From Candidatus Parvarchaeota archaeon (GTDB taxonomy: Archaea; Nanobdellota; Nanobdellia; JAFCGN01; DAOVEB01): a stretch of 33,945 bases of DNA. The DNA is taken from the NCBI GenBank assembly GCA_030669205.1, contig DAOVEB010000004.1, positions 1 to 33,945 on the forward strand. The letters run 5' to 3'. The notes under the pieces are model-generated. The model saw only the letters and a program-made list of their open reading frames with translations. It did not search any database and was not told where the DNA came from. Shown here piece after piece: positions 9,717 to 17,274 of the stretch. The position numbers and the translations under genes are program-made. The first letter of the stretch is position 1. Every line of letters starts with the position of its first letter.

Positions 9717-10426
9717 CTGAACATCTTCTCCTTGGAGTATATCTTTATGCCATTTGGCATCATCTTGAATGGATGCATCCCCTTATCATGCGCGGTTCCG
9801 CGCATCTTGAGCACTTCAATAGCGCGTTGTCTTATGTTGCCTGAACGGAGGTTGTAAAGAAGGACTATCCCGTCGACAACGGATGTCGGCAACTTGCTCA
9901 GATTGACCTCTGGTGAGCTTGTGTCCACCTCAGATATCATGAAAAGGTTGGAGTTGGTCTCCTGAAGCTTTGTGACCAGGTTGTGGACTGCAACCCTCTT
10001 TTCAAACGGGTCCTTGTACAGGAGGTCAAAGACGTCCAGTGAGTCGATGACCAGGCGCCTGACCCCATACTCCTCAACCTTGTTGTACAGGAGGGAAGCG
10101 AGCGTCTCGCTACCTCCTAGTTTGTGCATCTGGAAAGGGTCCATGGTTATTATTATGACTTCCTTTTTTTCTTCCATCTTTTTGAGGTCCCACTTGAAGA
10201 CTTTCATAAATTCAAACAGTTTGTGTGGCGTGGTTTCAAGCGTGACAAACAGACCCTTTTCCTTGTACTTCTTCACGCCTTCGTGGAGCAGCTGCGTGCA
10301 GAATGTTGTCTTCCCGGAACCTGAACTTCCCGCGACGATACAGCTTATGCCCCTTGGCACTCCATTTTGGACCAGTTCGTCGAATCCCGGGATACCGGAA
10401 TGCATCCTGGACATCACCATAACCAT
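9713..10426 (-). CDS. KaiC-like RecA-superfamily ATPase
   Basis: Walker A GSSGSGKT, Walker B RLVIDSLD, HDKGMHPFKMMPNGIKIY; start set at MVMVMSRMHSGIPGFDEL; ATGA overlap with the downstream gene. Confidence 0.87.
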   Translation of the reverse strand: MVMVMSRMHSGIPGFDELVQNGVPRGISCIVAGSSGSGKTTFCTQLLHEGVKKYKEKGLFVTLETTPHKLFEFMKVFKWDLKKMEEKKEVIIITMDPFQMHKLGGSETLASLLYNKVEEYGVRRLVIDSLDVFDLLYKDPFEKRVAVHNLVTKLQETNSNLFMISEVDTSSPEVNLSKLPTSVVDGIVLLYNLRSGNIRQRAIEVLKMRGTAHDKGMHPFKMMPNGIKIYSKEKMFR

Positions 10427-10498
10427 CTTAATACGGCGTTGAAATAAAACCTTAACGTTCCACAAAAGATAAATGCCCGAAGAGGCTACTGTAACCTG

Positions 10499-11389
10499 AT
10501 GAGAAGGGTTGCAGTTGCTGTTGTAATTATATTGGTTGGAATTGCAGTGTATGAGATTCTCGCAACCACAACTCCTACAAGGGCGGTCTACCTCGCACTT
10601 CCAGCTGTGGAGGGTGTGGACGACAACTGCGTCTTCACAGACATAACCGACCTTGTTCAGTCAGGGGTCCTTGTCAACGATACCCTACATCCTTTCTCGG
10701 CTTATGAGTTAGTTTCACTTACATGCTCCGAGGACAATATGGAGTATAGTGTGATGATATACTTGGACGTTTCGCCATATGAGAGAAGGGATATAGAGAA
10801 CGCGCTTCCACAACCAGTAACCGTAATCTCAAACAGGAGTGTTTATCTGATCAGCGCCAACAACTACTTTGTACCTATTGCAAGTGAGTTTTACTTCTAC
10901 TCTTTCAGCAATGTGGAGGATCCTTACTTGGTCATCAATGACTCACTCAATTTGAGGAACTCGTACTCCTTGGACGAGGAGTTCTCCATGTTAGCAAGGA
11001 TTCCGGACAGAATAGGATATCTTGACCCAACCTTAAAATACGTGAAGGCTGAGTTTGGGACCAGCAGAAGCGTGACAAACAGAAGCGTGACAAAGGAATG
11101 GTATGTTGGGACAACCACAGATGCCTCAACAATAGCGTATATCATACTCAAGGAACCAAAAGATCCAGACCGGATTCTCGGCTGTACCAATGAGAATTCG
11201 ACATACGCCAACGTGACCACACCCGCCGGCATCCTTTATACATGCAACTACGGCAACATGTGCGGTCCGAAGTACCTTATAATGGAAAACTCCTTTGCGT
11301 ACACACATATGCAGATGGTCTGCGAATCGGTTGAGGACGTCTTCACAACAGCTGTTTTGGAAAGGGTTATGGACCGCTCTGGTCGCTGA
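10499..11389 (+). CDS. Membrane-anchored extracytoplasmic protein of unknown function
   Basis: N-terminal TM VAVAVVIILVGIAVYEIL, several N-x-S/T sites and Cys residues; divergent from the KaiC-like operon. Confidence 0.65.
   Translation: MRRVAVAVVIILVGIAVYEILATTTPTRAVYLALPAVEGVDDNCVFTDITDLVQSGVLVNDTLHPFSAYELVSLTCSEDNMEYSVMIYLDVSPYERRDIENALPQPVTVISNRSVYLISANNYFVPIASEFYFYSFSNVEDPYLVINDSLNLRNSYSLDEEFSMLARIPDRIGYLDPTLKYVKAEFGTSRSVTNRSVTKEWYVGTTTDASTIAYIILKEPKDPDRILGCTNENSTYANVTTPAGILYTCNYGNMCGPKYLIMENSFAYTHMQMVCESVEDVFTTAVLERVMDRSGR
11065..11094 (+). repeat. Perfect tandem duplication of 15 nt (cagaagcgtgacaaa x2), in frame
   Basis: Read directly; encodes SRSVTNRSVTK. Confidence 0.95.
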
Positions 11390-11879
11390 ACTCGCCTTCG
11401 AAGGTGGCGTTCCCCTCCATCTTTTGGAACACAATCTGGCATATGCGGATTCCCGGCTTCAGAAGCAAGTCAACATCCGACAGGTTCATTATCTCAAGGA
11501 CTTGGTTCCCCTTCGATGTGGGATGGATGAGCCCGGAGGTGATATGGACCATAAGGCCTATGCGCGCAAGCGATGACCGTCCCTCAATCCTCCCGCAGAC
11601 GTTGTCCGGAAGCCTGATTTTCTCTGTTGTCATCCCGTGCACAAGTTCCTTTGGCTTGAGCCTGTAGTGGTCCTCCACCTCGATTACCTTGGTAATGGAG
11701 CGGAAGTCAGGTCTCTCCACAACCACAAGCGGCTTTCTATCCTTTTTGAAGACCCTGAATTTGTTGCTCAGCGTGAAGTCAACCGACGCTGGCCCCACCA
11801 TATCCTGGTTGAAAGGCTCTATTGAGATTGTCCCCTTTTTGATACACTTCAGGATTTCCCCACGTGACAGCACGCACAT
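11367..11879 (-). CDS. dcd: dCTP deaminase / dUTPase-superfamily protein
   Basis: GRSSLARIGLMVHITSGLIHPTSKGNQVLEIMNLSDVDLLLKPGIRICQIVF matches the family core. Confidence 0.85.
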   Translation of the reverse strand: MCVLSRGEILKCIKKGTISIEPFNQDMVGPASVDFTLSNKFRVFKKDRKPLVVVERPDFRSITKVIEVEDHYRLKPKELVHGMTTEKIRLPDNVCGRIEGRSSLARIGLMVHITSGLIHPTSKGNQVLEIMNLSDVDLLLKPGIRICQIVFQKMEGNATFEGEFSDQSGP

Positions 11880-11922
11880 GGATAGAATATAATGTCTTCC
11901 ATTTAAAAAAATAAGGAAAAGG

Positions 11923-11942
11923 AGGTAGGGAAGCGCCCACCT
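11923..11942. other. GC-rich hairpin in intergenic region (aggt-a-ggg aagcg ccc acct)
   Basis: 7-bp stem with one bulged A and a 5-nt loop in an otherwise AT-rich 115-nt gap. Confidence 0.5.
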
Positions 11943-11993
11943 GTAGTTATATTGTGTCTGCGCTTTAAAATACGGGTCGATAGCGGATTTCCG

Positions 11994-12326
11994 CTAATAA
12001 AGAGGGAGCCTGCGCTTTGTCCCGTAGTCTGTGAGCAGATGGGACGCGTAGCCGCACCCGAACGCCGCGAAGTAGACAGAGTCCCTGAACGCGTATATCA
12101 AGAATACCACACACGCAAGGAAAAGTATGGAGTGGAAGAAGCCACGGTGCCTGAATGTCTTTGGCTTTTCTATCTTGTCAGGAAAGAGCGCACCAACCAT
12201 TGATAGCACGATACAAACAGCACGTTCGAAGTAGCCTGGCATGTGCACGACTCCAAAGAGCGATAGAAGCTCGACAGTGGCGTAACCAACCACAGCTGCA
12301 AAGACGAGGTGAGTTTCCTTTCTCAT
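11994..12326 (-). CDS. Small integral membrane protein of the YdjM/LexA-binding (DUF457-like) metal-dependent hydrolase family
   Basis: FPDKIEKPKTFRHRGFFHSILF and ASHLLTDYGTKRRLPLY motifs; start set at MRKETHLVFAAVVGY. Confidence 0.75.
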   Translation of the reverse strand: MRKETHLVFAAVVGYATVELLSLFGVVHMPGYFERAVCIVLSMVGALFPDKIEKPKTFRHRGFFHSILFLACVVFLIYAFRDSVYFAAFGCGYASHLLTDYGTKRRLPLY

Positions 12327-12380
12327 TTTGAGGATAAGTGGTCCGAGACATTTATAAAAGGTGGGTAACTTTATCTCGTT

Positions 12381-12746
12381 ATGAAAATTTTCCAGAAGAC
12401 GCACTTTTGGCAGGAGAAACGCACCTTTATGGAGGCGGACGCAACTATGCCTGGGCTTAACGAAAGGGGCTATGCTAAGGAGGGCGATGTCACCATTCGC
12501 ATTGGAGACCAGGATGGAATCAAGGGCGCGTTCAAGCTCACAGTCGACGAGTCACGCGCGTTGAGGGATGTGGTTGACCTCTTTCTGAGAAAACACGACA
12601 ACGGGATGGCCAAGCTGTTCAAGGAAGGCAGGGAAGTGAGGAAAGAAGTGTCCCAACCGGAAATCCGGCCTGAAATCCAACCTGAAGCTTTCAAGATATT
12701 CGACAACGATGACAAAGAAGAGCCTAAGATGAGGTACTACTACTAG
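12381..12746 (+). CDS. Hypothetical protein
   Basis: 121-aa ORF with TATA-like tttataaaagg about 25 nt upstream of ATG; PEIRPEIQPE mini-repeat. Confidence 0.55.
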   Translation: MKIFQKTHFWQEKRTFMEADATMPGLNERGYAKEGDVTIRIGDQDGIKGAFKLTVDESRALRDVVDLFLRKHDNGMAKLFKEGREVRKEVSQPEIRPEIQPEAFKIFDNDDKEEPKMRYYY

Positions 12747-13429
12747 CGCTTTCGCACCTTTTTACGCATCTCTTCTAGATTTGTCTTGCTTATCCAGGCA
12801 TCGATGAGAGAGTACCTCTCATTTAGCGTGATTATGAACGGGATGTCACTGTTTTCAAACTTCTCCAACACAGGGTTCAGATAGCTGGTCTCTCCAATGC
12901 CGACTGGGAGGTGGCCGTAACCCCTAAAGAAGTCGCTTACCCTGATTCCGACTGTTTCGTCTGCCAGATAGTTGACAAAGTTGACTATGTTACTGCTCTC
13001 GGTTCTCGCATGTGCTGTGTCAAGGAGCACGTAAGCGCCGGTTGATTCAGCAATATGTTTCATCTCTTTGGCTTTGCTAGGATATCCAACTTCAGCCGGA
13101 TTGTTGATAACTGCGACCCTCTGCCCGAGTTCTGTGGCCTTCTTGACCATCTTTCTGAGTTTGTTCAGGTCGGTTCTTGATGAGAGTTCAACATATGTGA
13201 ACTCTGCATTGAGAGCCTGGCTGAGGAACAAAACATAGTTGTAGTTTTTGAGTTCACCTTCTACCCCACAGATACCGATACTTTTCGAGAAGAACTCCAA
13301 CAACTTCAAGTTCTCTTCTTTCAAATGCCCGGAGCGTATCTCTATTTCATTGAATCCGAACTTTCCCACATTTCTCAGAAACACGTCAAATCCTGTTGCA
13401 ATCGAAGTTGAGACGCAAATTCTCATCAA
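12743..13429 (-). CDS. Xylose isomerase-like / AP endonuclease 2-like TIM-barrel protein
   Basis: FGFNEIEIRSGHL, YVLLDTAHA, GYGHLPVGIGE motifs. Confidence 0.6.
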   Translation of the reverse strand: MMRICVSTSIATGFDVFLRNVGKFGFNEIEIRSGHLKEENLKLLEFFSKSIGICGVEGELKNYNYVLFLSQALNAEFTYVELSSRTDLNKLRKMVKKATELGQRVAVINNPAEVGYPSKAKEMKHIAESTGAYVLLDTAHARTESSNIVNFVNYLADETVGIRVSDFFRGYGHLPVGIGETSYLNPVLEKFENSDIPFIITLNERYSLIDAWISKTNLEEMRKKVRKR

Positions 13430-13457
13430 TCAAAAATACACCACGTCACAATAAATA

Positions 13458-13478
13458 GTTATCGTGCTGTTATCGTGC
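13458..13478. promoter_or_regulatory. Tandem direct repeat gttatcgtgc-t-gttatcgtgc upstream of tpiA promoter
   Basis: Two perfect 10-nt copies at 11-bp spacing, just upstream of the TATA-like ttttttaaatggg (about 13491-13503). Confidence 0.55.
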
Positions 13479-13521
13479 CACCAACAACATTTTTTTAAAT
13501 GGGTAGACCCACGTATGCTTT

Positions 13522-14163
13522 ATGCTCCTTATTAACTTCAAGACTTATGAGGAAGCCGAGGGTGAAAAAGCTGTTGAGATAGCTAAGATAGCCGCGGCAA
13601 TTTCAAAGGAGAGCTCGAAGCGCGTGGCAGTTGTCCCGAACTTTGTTGACCTGAAAGAAGTTTCAGAGATAATAGAAACGTTTGCACCGCATGTAGACCC
13701 GCTTGAGCCAGGGAGCCATACCGGTCACACAATACCTGCTATAGTTGACTTTTTGAAGGGCGTTGTTCTCAACCATTCAGAGTACCCTATGCTCATAAAA
13801 GACATAGAAGCAGCTGTCCAGATGGCAAAGGAGGAGGGTCTTGAGACGGTCATCTGCGCGAACAACGTGGCGGTTGCCCGGGCTGTGGCAACCTTTGAAC
13901 CGACCTATGTGGCAGTGGAACCGCCCGGGCTGATTGGTGGCGATGTCTCGGTGAGCACAGCCAAACCGGATATTATAAAAGAGGCTGTGAAGGTGGTAAA
14001 ACCCAAGTCCAAGCTGCTGGTCGGTGCGGGTGTCAAGACAAAGAAGGACGTGGAAAAGGCTGTTGAACTCGGCGCAGACGGGGTTTTTGTCGCTTCCGGA
14101 GTTGTGAAGGCGAAGGACGTGCGGCTGACAATAAAGGAGCTTGTTGATGGTCTGGGAAGATGA
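13522..14163 (+). CDS. tpiA: Triosephosphate isomerase (archaeal type)
   Basis: LLINFKTYEEA, YVAVEPPGLIGG, LLVGAGVKTKKDVEKAVELGADGVFVASGVV. Confidence 0.95.
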   Translation: MLLINFKTYEEAEGEKAVEIAKIAAAISKESSKRVAVVPNFVDLKEVSEIIETFAPHVDPLEPGSHTGHTIPAIVDFLKGVVLNHSEYPMLIKDIEAAVQMAKEEGLETVICANNVAVARAVATFEPTYVAVEPPGLIGGDVSVSTAKPDIIKEAVKVVKPKSKLLVGAGVKTKKDVEKAVELGADGVFVASGVVKAKDVRLTIKELVDGLGR

Positions 14164-14384
14164 GGGTCATAATACAAACAACCAGGAAACGCATTGAGAG
14201 GGTGCTCAACTTTGATGGCACTGTCTCTGAACTAGTCCATAGGCTCAATCCCAACCTCAGCGAAACACTTTTCTCTGATATGGGAAAGGAGCTGTACACT
14301 ATACTTGTGGACGGGAGGAGAGCAGAGATGGACTCGAATGTTGGTGAGACTGTCTCAATCCTTCCTGTCATAACAGGAGGCTGA
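14160..14384 (+). CDS. MoaD/ThiS-like (ubiquitin-like) sulfur carrier protein
   Basis: 74 aa; GETVSILPVITGG ends in the diagnostic C-terminal Gly-Gly; overlaps tpiA stop (ATGA) and the oxidoreductase start. Confidence 0.82.
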   Translation: MRVIIQTTRKRIERVLNFDGTVSELVHRLNPNLSETLFSDMGKELYTILVDGRRAEMDSNVGETVSILPVITGG

Positions 14385-16309
14385 TGCGGATGAAAGAAGT
14401 CATAGTTGATGTTAGGAAAAAGAAGGCGGAGGTCAGAAACTCTGACTCAGTCGGGCCGATAGATTTTGCGCTGAGGAGACATGATGAGCTGAAATCCCAC
14501 GACTGCGACGTCTACAACCCAAGGAACGCGCTTTGCTTTGGTGGCGGGCAACTTCTCCAGTACAACATCCCTGGAACACACCGGCTCATAACAGCTGCGC
14601 GCTCCCCCTTGTGGACTGGTTTCTACATCAGTTCAATGGGTGGCTTTGCCATCAATCTCGCCTATGCAGGCATAAACTACATCAGTGTGGAAAGCAAGGG
14701 CAAGAAGTTCTCGCTCATCGGAATCAAGGGTGAAAAGGGAAGAGTCACCACCAAGTTCATCGAAGTCAAGAAGGAGCAGCTCGATGACATCTACTTCCGC
14801 GGCTTTGGCGGCCAGCGCGGGCTCTGGGCAGTGCAGAACTACGCCTACGAGGCGCTCAAGCGCTGGTATGGCGGTTCCAAGTTCCGCGTCATCGCCACTG
14901 GTCCAGCGTCGCTCTACTCCCGTATGGGGTGCCTGTGCTCAACTGTTATATCAAATGACAGGTTCCAGTTCGGCCAGGATGACTTCGCCGGACGCGGAGG
15001 GCTTGGCTCACTGATGGTTCAGGGCCATCGTGTCTTTGCAGTTGTTGTTGGCGGGAATAACGAGGTCAAGAGCTTTGACAAGGCCAAGCTGGACAAAATC
15101 TACGCCAAGACTGGTAAAAAGCCTGCACAGGCCTGGAAGGACGCCACAGAGAAGTACAGGTACATCCCAGACCTTAAGACAGGCGGGACCTATGGCGTCA
15201 ACTTCACCAAGTTACAGGACAAGTGCCTCATGTTCAACTGGAAATCGAGTTTCATGACCAGAAAATCCAGGCAGAAGATTTACGAGCGCCTCATAAGGCC
15301 CGGAATCCTTGAGCCATTCAACAGGGAGGTTATAGAGACCAAGTCGTGGTTCAACTGTGGCGAGCCATGTCCTGGGGTCTGCAAGAAGCGCCACATAACA
15401 AAGAAGATAGACTACGAACCATATTCATCTGCAGGGCCAAACATGGGGGTATTCAACTTTAGAGATGTAGAGTCTGTGGTTCACCGCATAGACACCCTCG
15501 GCTTCGATGCAATTGAGTTCGGCACAATCGCTTCTTGGATTCTCGAGTGCCTTGACAACGGACTGTTGAAATCAACAGATTTTTTCCTTGATGTGGAGAC
15601 GACCTTTGACCCGGAGAAGTTCATGAAGAAAGCGGGTGAATACTCGTGCAAGAACGCGCTCTTCATCCGTCACCTTGCCTACATGGTTGTGGCGCGTGAC
15701 GGTATTGGTGAGGCGGTTGCAGAGGGTATGCGAATAGGTGCGCGCAAGCTGGACAAGATGTTTAAGGACAGGCTCAAAGGCAAGAGTTTCAAGGACTTTG
15801 CAGTGTATCTGGCACATGGCAAGGACGGCTCACTTGCTCCGTCGCAGTACTGGGCACCAGGACTCTTCGCACCGATTCCGCTGCCGCACCTTTCCAAGAC
15901 CTACTACAAGATGGACATCTGGGACCCTGTTGAGCTTGGGAAGGGCATAGCAAAGCGCTACGTGACTGAGCTGGGAATAGATGAGCTTGGAATCTGCAGG
16001 TTCCACCGCGGCTGGGCCGAAAAGGTTGGAGGTGACCTAATGATGGAGGTTTCAGGAATCGACCTTGAGGACCACGCACGAGGACTGGGCAGGAGGATTC
16101 TCGACTACAACAAGAAGGCAGGCGCGCAACCGGTGTTCTGGGAGAGCAGGCGGGTGAAGGACATAATCTATAATTATCTCATTGACTTCAACAGCATCTC
16201 ACCGAACAAGGAGCTGGGTAACTGGGTGCACAGGTTTGGAAATAGCCTGGACGTCAACGCACGCAAGTACTGGAGCAAAATCAGGGACAGTTTCGAGGCA
16301 GCTGTCTAG
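14384..16309 (+). CDS. gor: Tungsten-dependent AOR-family oxidoreductase, most like glyceraldehyde-3-phosphate:ferredoxin oxidoreductase (GAPOR)
   Basis: RHDELKSHDCDVYNPRN, TGGTYGVNF, CGEPCPGVCKKRH, GFDAIEFG, GICRFHRGWAEKV resemble recalled Pyrococcus GAPOR; adjacent to tpiA. Confidence 0.85.
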   Translation: MRMKEVIVDVRKKKAEVRNSDSVGPIDFALRRHDELKSHDCDVYNPRNALCFGGGQLLQYNIPGTHRLITAARSPLWTGFYISSMGGFAINLAYAGINYISVESKGKKFSLIGIKGEKGRVTTKFIEVKKEQLDDIYFRGFGGQRGLWAVQNYAYEALKRWYGGSKFRVIATGPASLYSRMGCLCSTVISNDRFQFGQDDFAGRGGLGSLMVQGHRVFAVVVGGNNEVKSFDKAKLDKIYAKTGKKPAQAWKDATEKYRYIPDLKTGGTYGVNFTKLQDKCLMFNWKSSFMTRKSRQKIYERLIRPGILEPFNREVIETKSWFNCGEPCPGVCKKRHITKKIDYEPYSSAGPNMGVFNFRDVESVVHRIDTLGFDAIEFGTIASWILECLDNGLLKSTDFFLDVETTFDPEKFMKKAGEYSCKNALFIRHLAYMVVARDGIGEAVAEGMRIGARKLDKMFKDRLKGKSFKDFAVYLAHGKDGSLAPSQYWAPGLFAPIPLPHLSKTYYKMDIWDPVELGKGIAKRYVTELGIDELGICRFHRGWAEKVGGDLMMEVSGIDLEDHARGLGRRILDYNKKAGAQPVFWESRRVKDIIYNYLIDFNSISPNKELGNWVHRFGNSLDVNARKYWSKIRDSFEAAV

Positions 16310-16311
16310 TC

Positions 16312-17274
16312 TCACCCTCTCAGAAGTTTGGCCACCTTCTCCGGCCTGATTGTGTTGACCTTGGTTCCGTAGCCCAGTTCAACAGAGGCCTCGGTCTTCA
16401 ACCTGGGCTGGATACCCACGTGCAGATGGAACTCAGCCTCCAGCCTGTTTGGCAGGTGATGGATGAACATGTTGAACGGGAAGTTGCCAATTGTCCTGAA
16501 CATCGCCTTTATCGTGCGTTCAATTATGTCTGCGAAAAGCTTGATGTTGATGTCACTGATGTCCGAGAGATGGTCCTTTGGCAGCACCCAGAGCTCGAAT
16601 GGGTAGCGCGCGCAGAATGGGGAGAGGGTTATGAACTTTTTGTTCTCGAACACAAGCCTCTCACCTTCCTGTTCCTTTTCCACTATGTCACAGAAGGGAC
16701 AGCTGAAGCACTTTTTGGTGTAGTCAGCGATGGTTGATATGTCTTTCATCACACGGGTCGGCAAAAAGGTAGTTGCGAGTATCTGGGAATGGGAGTGGAC
16801 CAGCGAAGCGCCTCCGGCCTTACCATAGTTTTTGAATAACATCACATACTGGATGTTTGGTCTGTTTATGAGGTCCTCATAGCGCTCCCTGTACATTCTG
16901 AAAACTCCCACAAACTCGGACTTTGAGAAATCCTGCCACTGTCTGTTGTGGTACGGGGTTTCCACAAAAACCTCATGGAAGCCGTACCCACTCATCCTTT
17001 TCAGCAGTTTGTTCTCCTTCTGCGTGAACTTCACACCACCCTCAAGTAGCGGGAATTTGTTGTTGAAGACCCTCAACCTCCAGTTCTTACGTGGGACCTG
17101 CACTATGGTCGGCGGCGTCATATGCTCATTTCCCTTGCAGAAGGGACAGTTCTCATCGACCTTCTCCGCTGGCAGGATGATTTTCTCCTTGACGAAATCG
17201 TGCGGTCGCAGCGTCCTCTTCTCGGATATTATGACTTGCTCTGTTGAGAAGTAGTGGTCTCTGACCTCCATCAC
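16312..17274 (-). CDS. galT: GalT-like hexose-1-phosphate nucleotidylyltransferase (HIT superfamily)
   Basis: CPFCKGNEHMTPP, LVHSHSQILA, FSCPFCDIV, FPFNMFIHHLP; ATGA overlap with the glycogen synthase gene. Confidence 0.87.
   Translation of the reverse strand: MMEVRDHYFSTEQVIISEKRTLRPHDFVKEKIILPAEKVDENCPFCKGNEHMTPPTIVQVPRKNWRLRVFNNKFPLLEGGVKFTQKENKLLKRMSGYGFHEVFVETPYHNRQWQDFSKSEFVGVFRMYRERYEDLINRPNIQYVMLFKNYGKAGGASLVHSHSQILATTFLPTRVMKDISTIADYTKKCFSCPFCDIVEKEQEGERLVFENKKFITLSPFCARYPFELWVLPKDHLSDISDINIKLFADIIERTIKAMFRTIGNFPFNMFIHHLPNRLEAEFHLHVGIQPRLKTEASVELGYGTKVNTIRPEKVAKLLRG

Noticed and set aside
12655-12700. PEIRPEIQPE mini-repeat as a functional repeat
   Set aside because: Only short imperfect copies in a charged linker; too small to support a claim
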